Shown here piece after piece: positions 34,932-43,557 of a stretch of 64,000 bases of DNA; the stretch's first letter is position 1, and each line of letters opens with the position of its first letter. A program made the position numbers and the translations under genes. This DNA is from Eoetvoesiella caeni (GTDB lineage: Bacteria; Pseudomonadota; Gammaproteobacteria; Burkholderiales; Burkholderiaceae_B), in NCBI RefSeq assembly GCF_003315175.1, contig NZ_QNRQ01000015.1, positions 37,708 to 101,707 of the forward strand. Direction: 5' to 3'. The notes under the pieces were generated by a model that saw only the letters and a list, made by a program, of their open reading frames with translations, made no database searches and was not told where the DNA came from.

Positions 34932-35708
34932 GCGTCAATAATCCTTCAAGAGCGTGTTATCTGTCTGGTTCGTAGTGAAATAAGCGATAAACAACATTGA
35001 TGCCGTTCACGCCCGAAGGCGGCGGGAGGCATAGCCCCGCAAAGCACCGGCTTGCAATTGGCCACGGCTGCGCCCGGCCTGGACAACCCCGTCGGGGCCG
35101 GACAAGCCGAAGAAAATAAAGAACACGAACGGGTGCCCTTCGCAGCGCGCAGCAAAAGACCTTGACGGTCTGAATTTATTGCAGCGGGTGCAGTGTGCCG
35201 CCGATCGATGCCGGCTGGCGGTGTATCGCAGCCCGAAGGCTGGTGTTGATTCGGCCGAACGGCCGGGCCACTGCAAAGCGGCCTTATGAATTTGCCTGCC
35301 AAAAAACAAGCCATGTCGAGCATGGCCGAGGAGCAAGGCAACACATGTTGCGGTATAAAAACAACAAACGTAGAGGGCATTCTACTGCGCAATGTGTCGC
35401 GCGTCTACAACAGTTACATCTTACGGCGTAAATTGCGGAACCCTGTCCAACGCGCAGCGCGGCCATCGGCGCCGATACGGCGGGTTTGGCACGTGCTTGG
35501 GCGGCCTTTCTTTGTACCGACCCGGTCAGCGATCCAGCGCGAAAAAATAACGCGCTGTTTCAAAAAGTATTCATAATATCGAAACTGAGGACGTCTAAAA
35601 CGACGGTCGATTTCCGGTGTAAAAAACGAGTACGTTCAAGGCAAGATTATGTTGGACCGCAGCGTCTCCCTGCTTTTTATCAAGGCTCTGCGGGCTTTTT
35701 AGATAAAT
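34932..35708. other. 777-base region without a recognisable gene
   Basis: This gap separates the symporter gene (leftward) from the creatininase-like gene (rightward), so it must hold two divergent promoters. Short open frames exist on both strands (for example 96 codons from 35286), but none has a ribosome site, recognisable domain or codon use like its neighbours. The right third (about 35540-35700) is noticeably richer in A and T than the flanks. Short inverted repeats occur near 35080-35105 (GGCC/GGCC, CCCCG/CGGGG). Nothing further identified. Confidence 0.6.
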
Positions 35709-36593
35709 GTGAACACCTTGCCGACGCCCGACCCTTACTCGTTCTGCAAAAACGCCGTGACCTTTGTGCTTCACCGGAGCCCATTTTTGCGTGCGGCCAT
35801 CATGGCCCTGGCTTTATGGGCGGCGGCGCCAAGCCAGCCCGCCTGGTCGAAAGCAGGCGGCGTGTTTCTTGAAAACCTGACCTGGACCGAAGTGCGCGAC
35901 GATTTGCGCGCGGGCAAGACCACCATCATTATCCCCGTGGGCGGCACCGAGCAAAGCGGCCCGCACATCGCCCTTGGAAAACACAATGCGCGCGCCAGGG
36001 TATTGGCGGGAAAAATCGCGACGGCTCTGGGAAATGCACTGGTGGCGCCGGTAATCGCCTATGTTCCTGAAGGCTCGATTACGCCGCCCGCCGCGCACAT
36101 GCGGTTTGCGGGCACCATTTCCATATCGGACGACACCTTCAAAAGCCTGTTGAGTTCGGCCGCCCGAAGTTTCAGGCAGCACGGCTTTACCGATATTGTC
36201 CTGATAGGCGACCACGGCGGTTATCAGTCCCAGTTGAAGGCGGTCGCCACGCGCCTGAACCGCGAATGGGCTGGAACACGCACCCGTGCGCACTATATAG
36301 CCGAATACTACAAGGCCGCAGACATCGATTTTCCAAAAATCCTGCGGGACAAAGGCTATACCGACAAGCAGATTGGCGTGCACGCCGGCCTTGCCGACAC
36401 GTCGCTGACGATGGCCCTCGATGCCGGCTTGGTCGAACAAGAAAACACAGCGCGCGCGGCGCGGGAAGGAAAGGCTGCGGGCGTTGACGGCGATCCCAGG
36501 GCTTCCAGCGCGGCGCTGGGGCAACTGGGCGTTGATTTGATCGTTGCAAAAACCGTGGCTGCGATTCGCAGCGCCCAGAATGAGCAGCGCTGA
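35709..36593 (+). CDS. creatininase-family protein with N-terminal export signal
   Basis: A 294-residue protein from GTG 35709; an ATG at 35803 inside the hydrophobic segment is less likely. A signal or anchor helix (about residues 26-46, FLRAAIMALALWAAAPSQPAW) precedes a creatininase-like domain: IIIPVGGTEQSGPHIALGKH (about 73-92), TPPAAHMRFAGTISISDD and IGDHGGYQSQL (about 160). The usual E-x-H-GPH-x5-D metal pattern is changed to E-x-S-GPH-x5-H, so two metal ligands of classical creatininase are substituted. Export and altered ligands suggest a separate subfamily whose reaction is unknown; amide hydrolysis is the family theme. Confidence 0.75.
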   Translation: MNTLPTPDPYSFCKNAVTFVLHRSPFLRAAIMALALWAAAPSQPAWSKAGGVFLENLTWTEVRDDLRAGKTTIIIPVGGTEQSGPHIALGKHNARARVLAGKIATALGNALVAPVIAYVPEGSITPPAAHMRFAGTISISDDTFKSLLSSAARSFRQHGFTDIVLIGDHGGYQSQLKAVATRLNREWAGTRTRAHYIAEYYKAADIDFPKILRDKGYTDKQIGVHAGLADTSLTMALDAGLVEQENTARAAREGKAAGVDGDPRASSAALGQLGVDLIVAKTVAAIRSAQNEQR

Positions 36594-36651
36594 ATTCCTT
36601 ATCTTTTATACAACGACATCTTCGGTGCGGACCAAAGGTTGAAGACTTCTT

Positions 36652-37974
36652 ATGCTTAAGTATCGTCATGCGGCGGCTGCCGCCTTGTTTGCCGTCTCGG
36701 GCTCGGGCGCATTATGGGCCGTGGCCCAGACCCACCCCGCCACCGAGCCCGAGCCTCCGGTCCCGGCCGCGCAGGTCCCGGCCACGCAGGCCCCAGCCTG
36801 GACCGAGGTAGCCGGCATGCCGCCGGTCGTCGATCGCAACAATCTATATAGCGAGACAGCCTCCGGCCACATGAGCCCTGCTACCGCCGGCGCGCTGGAA
36901 CGGGTATACGTGCCCAACCATACAGACAATACGGTGTCCGTCATCGACCCCGCCACGCTTAAGGTCGTCGACACCTTCAAGGTTGGGCTCAATCCCCAGC
37001 ACGTCGTGCCGAGCTGGGACTTGAGCACCCTGTGGGTGGCCAACAACGCCGAAGGCCAGCGCACCGGCAGTTTGACGCCGATCGACCCAAAAACCGGGAA
37101 GCCCGGAAAATCCATCCCGGTTGACGACCCCTACAATCTTTATTGGTCGCCGGACGGCAAGTCCGCCATTGTGGTGGCGGAAGATTACAAGCGCCTGGAT
37201 TTTCGCGATCCGTCCACCATGGCGCTGCAGTACTCCATTGCAACTCCTGACTGCAAAGGGGTCAATCACGCCGACTTCTCCATCGACGGCAAGTTCGCGC
37301 TGTTCACCTGCGAGTTCAACGGCTCGATCATCAAGATCGACCTGGTCAACCGCAAAGTCATCGGCAACCTCAAGCTTAGCAAGTACTACAAACGCCCCGA
37401 AGTGCTGGCGCTGATCGCCTCTCCCGGCAAGAAGCCGCGTTTGGTGCCCGACCCGGTCGACCCCGCGGCCGAGATATGCACCACGCCGGGAATGCCCCAG
37501 GACGTGCGGGCCTCGCCCGACGGGAAGGTGTTTTTCGTGGCCGACATGATGGCTGACGGCGTGCATATCGTCGACGGCGAGACCTTCAAGCAAATAGGCT
37601 TTATTGAAACAGGCATCGGCGCACACGGCCTGTACCCAAGCCGCGACGGCAAAAGCCTGTATGCCGCCAACCGCGGAACCAACAAGATACGCGGCAAGCC
37701 GGGCGGCAAAGGAAGCGTCTCGGTCATTGACTTTGCCACACGAACCGTTACCAAGAACTGGCCGATCGCCGGCGGCGGCAGCCCCGACATGGGCAATGTC
37801 AGCGCCGACGGGAAATACCTGTGGCTATCGGGAAGGTACGACAACGTTGTCTATCGTTTCGATACCGACACCGGTGCGGTGGAGCAGGTCAAAGTGGGAC
37901 GCCAGCCCCATGGACTGACGGTCTGGCCGCAGCCGGGGCGCTATTCACTTGGGCATACGGGGAATTTGCGGTAA
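36652..37974 (+). CDS. periplasmic YncE/YVTN-type beta-propeller protein
   Basis: A 440-residue secreted protein. A signal peptide (about residues 1-25, ending GSGALWAVAQ) is followed by a Pro/Ala-rich linker and seven-bladed propeller repeats with the YVTN-like pattern: RVYVPNHTDNTVSVIDPATL-KVVDTFKVG, LWVANNAEGQRTGSLTPID, VFFVADMMADGVHIVDGETF, SLYAANRGTNKIRGKPGG, YLWLSGRYDNVVYRFDTDTG. Such proteins often bind quinone-linked dehydrogenase products, heme d1 or metals, but no haem or metal motif (CxxCH) is visible here. It follows the creatininase-like gene by 58 bases and may be cotranscribed. Function not assigned. Confidence 0.8.
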   Translation: MLKYRHAAAAALFAVSGSGALWAVAQTHPATEPEPPVPAAQVPATQAPAWTEVAGMPPVVDRNNLYSETASGHMSPATAGALERVYVPNHTDNTVSVIDPATLKVVDTFKVGLNPQHVVPSWDLSTLWVANNAEGQRTGSLTPIDPKTGKPGKSIPVDDPYNLYWSPDGKSAIVVAEDYKRLDFRDPSTMALQYSIATPDCKGVNHADFSIDGKFALFTCEFNGSIIKIDLVNRKVIGNLKLSKYYKRPEVLALIASPGKKPRLVPDPVDPAAEICTTPGMPQDVRASPDGKVFFVADMMADGVHIVDGETFKQIGFIETGIGAHGLYPSRDGKSLYAANRGTNKIRGKPGGKGSVSVIDFATRTVTKNWPIAGGGSPDMGNVSADGKYLWLSGRYDNVVYRFDTDTGAVEQVKVGRQPHGLTVWPQPGRYSLGHTGNLR

Positions 37975-38190
37975 GTTGATCGCCTGCTTGTTGGGCGACA
38001 ACGGATTGGACGCCCTTGCCTGGACAGGCTTGGGCCTACCCGTTCTTGCCTGCGCCTGGGCCGTCTGCCGGCACCCTACATACCGCAAACGATAGCCAAA
38101 TCTCATATCACTCCGGGCAAACACTGGTTATCACGTATAACAAGACCATGTACATTGCCGTAAAGTGCTTTAACCATAAAAGGAGACGTT

Positions 38191-39366
38191 ATGAAGAAAA
38201 AATTGCAGTTGTCGGGTGGTGTTGTGGCTTTGGCTCTGGCTTTTGGCGGAATTTCCGCTGCGCAGGCCGATGTAAAGATTGGTTTTATGGCCACTTTGTC
38301 GGGACCGGCCGCCGCCCTGGGGCAAGACCAGTACGACGGCTTCATGCTGGCGGTAGACCAATTGGGCGGCAAGCTCGGAGACACGAAAACCGAAATCGTC
38401 AAGGAAGACGACCAGCTCAAGCCGGACCTGGGTGTTCAGAACGCACGCAAGCTGGTCGAAAAAGAACATGTCGACATCATTACAGGCATAACCTTTTCCA
38501 ACGTGCTGATGGCTATCGCCAAGCCGGTGGCCGAAGCCGGCACATTCTTGATCAGTTCTAACGCCGGCCCGGCTCCACTCGCCGGCAAGCAGTGCAATGA
38601 CAATTTCTTTTTCACCTCTTGGCAAAACGACAACCAGGCCGAAGTCGTCGGCGCATACGCCAACCAGAAGGGCTACAAGAACGTCTACCTGATGGCCCCG
38701 AACTACCAGTCGGGCAAAGACCAGCTGGCCGGCTTCAAGCGTCTTTTCAAGGGCAAGGTGGTCGGCGAGGTCTACACGCAAATCAACCAGCCCGACTACT
38801 CCGCCGAAATCGCCCAGTTGCAGGCGGCGGCCCCCGATGCCGTCTATGTGTTCTACCCGGGCGGCATGGGCGTGAACTTCATCAAGCAGTTCCACCAGGC
38901 GGGCATGTTGGGCAAACAGCCTTTGCTTAGCGCTTCCACCGTGGACGGCACCACCCTGCCCGCCCTCAAGGACACGGCCCTGGGCGTCATTTCCGGTACC
39001 TTCTGGGGCCCGGACTTCGACAATCCCGTCAGCAAGAAATTCGTTGCGGACTTTGAAAAGAAATACGGCCGCATCCCGTCGCAGTACGCTGCACAGGCTT
39101 ATGACTCTGCCCTGCTCATCGATAGCGCGCTGCGCAAAACCGGCGGCAAGGCCGACGATAAAGACGCATTCCGCAAAGCCCTGAAGGCCGCCGACTTCAA
39201 GTCGGTGCGGGGCAATTTCAAATTCGGCAACAACCATTTCCCGATTCAGGACATGTACGCTTTCGAGGTCGCCAAAGACGACAAGGGCCGCGTTTCACTG
39301 AAGACCATTGCCAAACCTTTGCCCAACCATCAGGACGCCTATCACGCCGAGTGCGCCCTGAAGTAA
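38191..39366 (+). CDS. LivK-type branched-chain/amide ABC transporter binding protein
   Basis: A 391-residue periplasmic binding protein of the type I fold. The signal peptide is about residues 1-26 (KKKLQLSGGVVALALAFGGI, cut after AQA). The mature part starts DVKIGFMATLSGPAAALGQD, with DDQLKPDLGVQNARKLVEKE and SNAGPAPLAGKQCNDNFFFT as in proteins binding aromatic or branched amino acids and amides. AAAGGAG lies six bases before ATG. No permease or ATPase genes adjoin it, so it must serve a system encoded elsewhere. It is closed by a strong terminator, so it is a single-gene unit. Confidence 0.92.
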   Translation: MKKKLQLSGGVVALALAFGGISAAQADVKIGFMATLSGPAAALGQDQYDGFMLAVDQLGGKLGDTKTEIVKEDDQLKPDLGVQNARKLVEKEHVDIITGITFSNVLMAIAKPVAEAGTFLISSNAGPAPLAGKQCNDNFFFTSWQNDNQAEVVGAYANQKGYKNVYLMAPNYQSGKDQLAGFKRLFKGKVVGEVYTQINQPDYSAEIAQLQAAAPDAVYVFYPGGMGVNFIKQFHQAGMLGKQPLLSASTVDGTTLPALKDTALGVISGTFWGPDFDNPVSKKFVADFEKKYGRIPSQYAAQAYDSALLIDSALRKTGGKADDKDAFRKALKAADFKSVRGNFKFGNNHFPIQDMYAFEVAKDDKGRVSLKTIAKPLPNHQDAYHAECALK

Positions 39367-39402
39367 TCGCCGTAATGGTTGTCGACTACTTGTCGACGCA
39401 CG

Positions 39403-39434
39403 AAGAGCCTCGTATTGCACGAGGCTCTTTTTTT
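39403..39434 (+). terminator. strong rho-independent terminator after the LivK-type gene
   Basis: A perfect 11-base stem (AAGAGCCTCGT / ACGAGGCTCTT) with loop ATTGC, running directly into seven T residues. It lies 37 bases after the stop codon. Confidence 0.93.
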
Positions 39435-39621
39435 GGTGCCAAGAGCATGCGGACCGCGCGCTGCCCATGACGCGTTCGGCGACAGACTGACAAGCCGCTT
39501 AAAACGTAAATTTTGCATGTCTTTGTAAGCCGCATCGGCGCATGCCACGCCCATTGTGCGCCGTGTTCGGGTATGTGCCTTGCTGTAAGGCATGAAGTTT
39601 CCCCAAGCTCGGAAGACGCCA

Positions 39622-39777
39622 ATGGCTACAGAGAAGAAAATTCGGCTTGTATTCGTGCGGCTGCAAGATCGCTGCCGCGAGCATGCGCCGCCGGTGAAAG
39701 CCAAGATCGGGTTGCGCGAGACGGCACGAAAGTACGGCCCGCATTGCAAGCATCTGCTTACGCATTTCCTGCACTGA
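39622..39777 (+). CDS. possible 51-residue basic protein upstream of actA
   Basis: An open frame from ATG 39622 gives MATEKKIRLVFVRLQDRCRE and ends KHLLTHFLH, very rich in Lys, Arg and His. Its stop lies 10 bases before the actA start. No clear ribosome site or known family supports it. It may simply be part of the operon leader; the surrounding 39435-39787 segment has no other recognisable feature. Confidence 0.25.
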   Translation: MATEKKIRLVFVRLQDRCREHAPPVKAKIGLRETARKYGPHCKHLLTHFLH

Positions 39778-39787
39778 AGGCTGCGGC

Positions 39788-40438
39788 ATGCCTCAGCTTC
39801 TGGAACGATCCCAAATCCTGCTCGTCAAACTGATACTGCTGGTGCCGGTTGGGCTATTGCTGCTGACGATAGTGGGCATGGTCTGGCAAACGACCTCGCC
39901 GGTCGAGCCCGGCGTTGCGGTGGAACAGCCCATTCCGTTCAGCCATAAACACCATGTGGGCGACGACGGCATAGACTGCCGCTATTGCCATACCTCGGTT
40001 CAGACATCGGCTTCGGCCGGCATGCCTTCCACCGGCATTTGCCTGACCTGCCATTCCCAGTTGTTCCGCGACTCTCCAACGCTTGCCCCCCTGCATGAAA
40101 GCATGCGCAGCGGCAAGCCCATACAGTGGAACCGTGTGTACGACCTGCCGGACTTCGTATTCTTCAATCACAGCATCCACGTCAATAAAGGCGTGGCATG
40201 CGTAAGCTGCCATGGCCGTGTGGACCAGATGCCGGTGCTGGTGCGGCAGGAGTCGCTGGACATGCAATGGTGCCTGGACTGCCATAGGGACCCTTCCAAG
40301 CAAGTGGTTCCGCTGGATCATGTCACCGCCATGCGCACTCTGCCCAAGCTGAGCGATGCCGAGCGGGCGCAGTTATTGCGCCTGCTGCAGCTGGAGGACA
40401 CGCCTCGCATGACGTCCTGTTCAACTTGCCATCGATGA
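39788..40438 (+). CDS. actA: Alternative Complex III pentahaem cytochrome c subunit ActA
   Basis: A 216-residue membrane-anchored cytochrome. One N-terminal transmembrane helix (about residues 10-32, LVKLILLVPVGLLLLTIVGM) acts as an uncleaved anchor, followed by a periplasmic domain with five CxxCH sites: CRYCH, CLTCH, CVSCH, CLDCH and CSTCH, the last at the C-terminus. Five haems match ActA of Alternative Complex III, the quinol:cytochrome c oxidoreductase unrelated to bc1. It is the first gene of a long operon whose following genes are ActB-F in the canonical order. Confidence 0.9.
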   Translation: MPQLLERSQILLVKLILLVPVGLLLLTIVGMVWQTTSPVEPGVAVEQPIPFSHKHHVGDDGIDCRYCHTSVQTSASAGMPSTGICLTCHSQLFRDSPTLAPLHESMRSGKPIQWNRVYDLPDFVFFNHSIHVNKGVACVSCHGRVDQMPVLVRQESLDMQWCLDCHRDPSKQVVPLDHVTAMRTLPKLSDAERAQLLRLLQLEDTPRMTSCSTCHR

Positions 40439-40449
40439 CCGGGAGAAAC

Positions 40450-43400
40450 ATGAGACGCCCTTCCGTTATTCCCCTCGATATCGACCTGCATGCAGAAGCA
40501 ACGAAGAATGCGTCCGAAGTCCCGGACCCGGGGCGGCGGCGTGCGCTGAAAATAATGGCGGCCGCGGCGGCGCTTGCCGGCACCGGATGCAGCCAGCGGC
40601 CGCCAGAAAAAATCATGCCGTACGTGAATATGCCGGAAGGCATGGTGCCGGGCGACCCGGTCTTCTATGCCAGCACGCTGCTGCGCGGAGGCTACGGCGT
40701 GGGAGTGCTGGTGGAAACCGAGTCCGGCCGGCCGATCAAGATAGAAGGCAATAGCGCCCATCCGGCCAGCATGGGCGCGGCCGACGCACAAACCCAGGCT
40801 GCCGTACTGACACTGTGGGATCCGGAGCGGTCGCGCGGGATCACGAACTCGCAACAGCTGTCTACGTGGCCCGAGCTGCTGGAAGCGCTTGCGCAAGTCA
40901 GGCAGGAGCAAGCCAATAGCGGCGGAGCCGGATTGCGCTTGCTGACCGGACCGGTGTCCTCGCCCACTTTGCTGGGCCAGATCGGCAGCATACTGGCCGC
41001 TTTCCCCGCCGCGCGCTGGCATGTGCATGATCCATCGGACAGCGGCCCGCGCGCAGCCGCCATGCAGCGCGTGTTCGGCCAACCGGCGCGTACGGTCTAT
41101 CGCCTGGACCAGGCCCGCGTGGTGCTAAGCGTGGACGCCGAGTTATTCGGGCCGGGCAGCGACGGCGTGCGCAATGCGCATGACTTCATGCAGGCGCGCA
41201 AGCAAACCGCGCGGGCCCGCATGTATGCGCTGGAAAGCACCCCCGGCCTGTGCGGAGCGCTAGCTGACAGCCGCCTGGCGGTTTCGCCGGCGGACATGGA
41301 GAGCATGCTGGAAACGATTGTATTGCGGCTTGAGGCCGCAAATGCCAACGAAGAGAGGCAAGATCCGCATGGTGATGCTCCGTCCGCAGCCGGCACGGCG
41401 GATGCAGCTGCGCCAAAGGCAGATGCGAATGGCGCACATGAACGTAGCGAGGCGAAGCCCGGCACCATGCAGGCTTCTTCGCGCGCCTCGTCCTGGACTG
41501 ATGGTGTGTTGAAGCAATTGCTGGAGGCCCGCGGCCGCAGCGTCATTGCGCCCGGCGCCAGCCTGTCGGAAAGGGCCCATCTATTGGCTTGGCGCATCAA
41601 CATGCTGCTTGGCAATATCGGCAAGACTGTATTCGCGCTGCCCCAGGCAACCCCGCCGCAAGCGGAAGCACGCACAGGCTTTGCCGGCGGGGATCAAGGC
41701 CGCGGCCATCCTGCCGGCCTTGCAGAACTTGTCTCGGCCATGAACGACGGCGCGGTCGACGCTCTGGTCATGCTGGACGTGAATCCTGTATACGACACGC
41801 CCGGCGTGCTGGCGTTCTCGCAGGCGCTTGGCAAAGTACGACGTTCGTTTCACATGGGCCTGTATCGCGACGAAACCGCGCGCCGCGCCACCTGGCATAT
41901 GCCCATGACGCACGAACTGGAAGCGTGGAGCGATGCGCGCAGCCATGACGGCACGGCCAGCATCGTGCAGCCTGTAATTGCGCCGCTTTACGGCGGGCGT
42001 TCGCCACATGTGTTCATGAATGTACTGGGAACAGGACAGACGCGCAGCGCGCATGACTGCGTGCGGGCCACATGGAAATCCATCTGGAAGAACGAAAGCA
42101 ACGAAGCATTCGAAAGCCAATGGCAGGCAGCGCTGCGCCGCGGCATTGTCGAACCTGCCCCTGTCTTGCAATCCCTGGTTCCTGTCGATGCCGCGTTCGC
42201 AACCGGCCAGCTCGAAGTAGCCACGGCTGCCGCACAGCGCACGCCGCTGGTTGCCGTTCTTGCGAACGACAGCAACCTGGTCGCCGGGCAGTTTGCCAAC
42301 AATGCCTGGCTGCAGGAACTGCCGCGGCCCTATTCCAAGATTACATGGGACAACGCCGCCCTGATCAGCCCTGCGACCGCGCACGGCCATGACTTGCGGC
42401 AAGGCGACGTCGTGTCTTTGTCGTCGGAAGATGGGCAAGTGCGGCTGCTGGCGCCTGTCTGGATCATGCCCGGACAGGCGGACGGCGTCATCACCCTGGC
42501 GTTGGGCTATGGCAGGCCCCATGCCGGCAGCGTTGCTCTGGGCCATGGCTACGATGCCTATGTACTGCAAGACATGCGCGACGGCGTGCCGCAGCGCACC
42601 CGTGCCGTCAGCATTCTGGCAACCGGCGAACATCATGATTTCTCCCGCACCCAGCATGAGATGAGCCTGCATGGGCGCCACCCCGTGCGCGTCGCCGACA
42701 TCGGCGGTAACGCGGATGGTGCGGCCGCTGCTAAAGCGCCCAAACCGGAAGGCGCGGAGCCAATGCCGACGGCGGATGGGCAAATGCGCGAACACCAGGC
42801 CCGCCGGCCCGCCGCTTCTCTGTATGACAAGCATGAGTACGAAAGCTATGCCTGGGGCATGACGGTGGACCTGGATGCCTGCATCGGCTGCAATGCCTGC
42901 ACCATTGCCTGCCAGGCCGAGAACAACATTCCCGTGGTGGGACCGGAACAAGTCTCGCTGGGCCGCGAGATGCACTGGATACGCGTAGACCTTTACCGCG
43001 AAGAAACAGGCAACCGCACCCAATTCCAGCCGATGGCGTGCCAGCATTGCGAAAACGCCCCTTGCGAAGTCGTGTGCCCCGTGGGCGCCACCATGCACGA
43101 CAGCGAGGGTCTTAATGTGCAGGTCTACAACCGCTGCGTAGGCACGCGCTTCTGCTCCAACAACTGCCCATACAAGGTTCGGCACTTCAACTTCTTCCAA
43201 TACTCGCAAACAGACCCAAGCTCCGCCGCCCACGCCAATCCCGACGTCACCGTGCGCCAGCGCGGCGTCATGGAAAAGTGCACCTATTGCGTACAGCGCA
43301 TATCGCATGCGCGCATCCAGGCGCAAAAGGCGGGCCGGCCCATACAAGACGGCGAAGTAGTAACAGCCTGCGAGGCCACATGCCCCACCGGCGCCATTGT

Positions 43401-43557
43401 GTTCGGCAATCTCAACGATCCTGCCAGCCGGGTCAGCCGCAGCCGGGACACGCCGCGCAACTATGCAGTGCTGGAAGAGTTGAACACACGCCCACGAACC
43501 TCTTATCTGGCCCGGCTGGACGACGCTGCCGCGCATCTGGAGGGCGACGATGGCTGA
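40450..43557 (+). CDS. actB: Alternative Complex III subunit ActB (molybdopterin-like and Fe-S domains)
   Basis: A roughly 1035-residue protein started at ATG 40450, which has GGGAG four bases upstream. The N-terminus carries twin arginines (DPGRRRALKIMAAAAALAGTGC) and a lipobox-like AGTGC, as for Tat-exported, lipidated ActB. Residues about 50-790 are the molybdopterin-oxidoreductase-like part, which holds no cofactor in known ActB. An Ala/Glu/Asp-rich insert lies near 300-350. The C-terminal ferredoxin domain (about 805-990) has cysteine motifs CIGCNACTIAC, CQHCENAPCEVVC, CVGTRFCSNNC and CTYC with CEATC, enough for several clusters. The stop overlaps the actC start by eight bases. Confidence 0.9.
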   Translation: MRRPSVIPLDIDLHAEATKNASEVPDPGRRRALKIMAAAAALAGTGCSQRPPEKIMPYVNMPEGMVPGDPVFYASTLLRGGYGVGVLVETESGRPIKIEGNSAHPASMGAADAQTQAAVLTLWDPERSRGITNSQQLSTWPELLEALAQVRQEQANSGGAGLRLLTGPVSSPTLLGQIGSILAAFPAARWHVHDPSDSGPRAAAMQRVFGQPARTVYRLDQARVVLSVDAELFGPGSDGVRNAHDFMQARKQTARARMYALESTPGLCGALADSRLAVSPADMESMLETIVLRLEAANANEERQDPHGDAPSAAGTADAAAPKADANGAHERSEAKPGTMQASSRASSWTDGVLKQLLEARGRSVIAPGASLSERAHLLAWRINMLLGNIGKTVFALPQATPPQAEARTGFAGGDQGRGHPAGLAELVSAMNDGAVDALVMLDVNPVYDTPGVLAFSQALGKVRRSFHMGLYRDETARRATWHMPMTHELEAWSDARSHDGTASIVQPVIAPLYGGRSPHVFMNVLGTGQTRSAHDCVRATWKSIWKNESNEAFESQWQAALRRGIVEPAPVLQSLVPVDAAFATGQLEVATAAAQRTPLVAVLANDSNLVAGQFANNAWLQELPRPYSKITWDNAALISPATAHGHDLRQGDVVSLSSEDGQVRLLAPVWIMPGQADGVITLALGYGRPHAGSVALGHGYDAYVLQDMRDGVPQRTRAVSILATGEHHDFSRTQHEMSLHGRHPVRVADIGGNADGAAAAKAPKPEGAEPMPTADGQMREHQARRPAASLYDKHEYESYAWGMTVDLDACIGCNACTIACQAENNIPVVGPEQVSLGREMHWIRVDLYREETGNRTQFQPMACQHCENAPCEVVCPVGATMHDSEGLNVQVYNRCVGTRFCSNNCPYKVRHFNFFQYSQTDPSSAAHANPDVTVRQRGVMEKCTYCVQRISHARIQAQKAGRPIQDGEVVTACEATCPTGAIVFGNLNDPASRVSRSRDTPRNYAVLEELNTRPRTSYLARLDDAAAHLEGDDG

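Noticed and set aside
35286..35576. A 96-codon open frame in the 34.9-35.7 kb gap
   Set aside because: No ribosome site, no recognisable domain, and composition unlike neighbouring genes.
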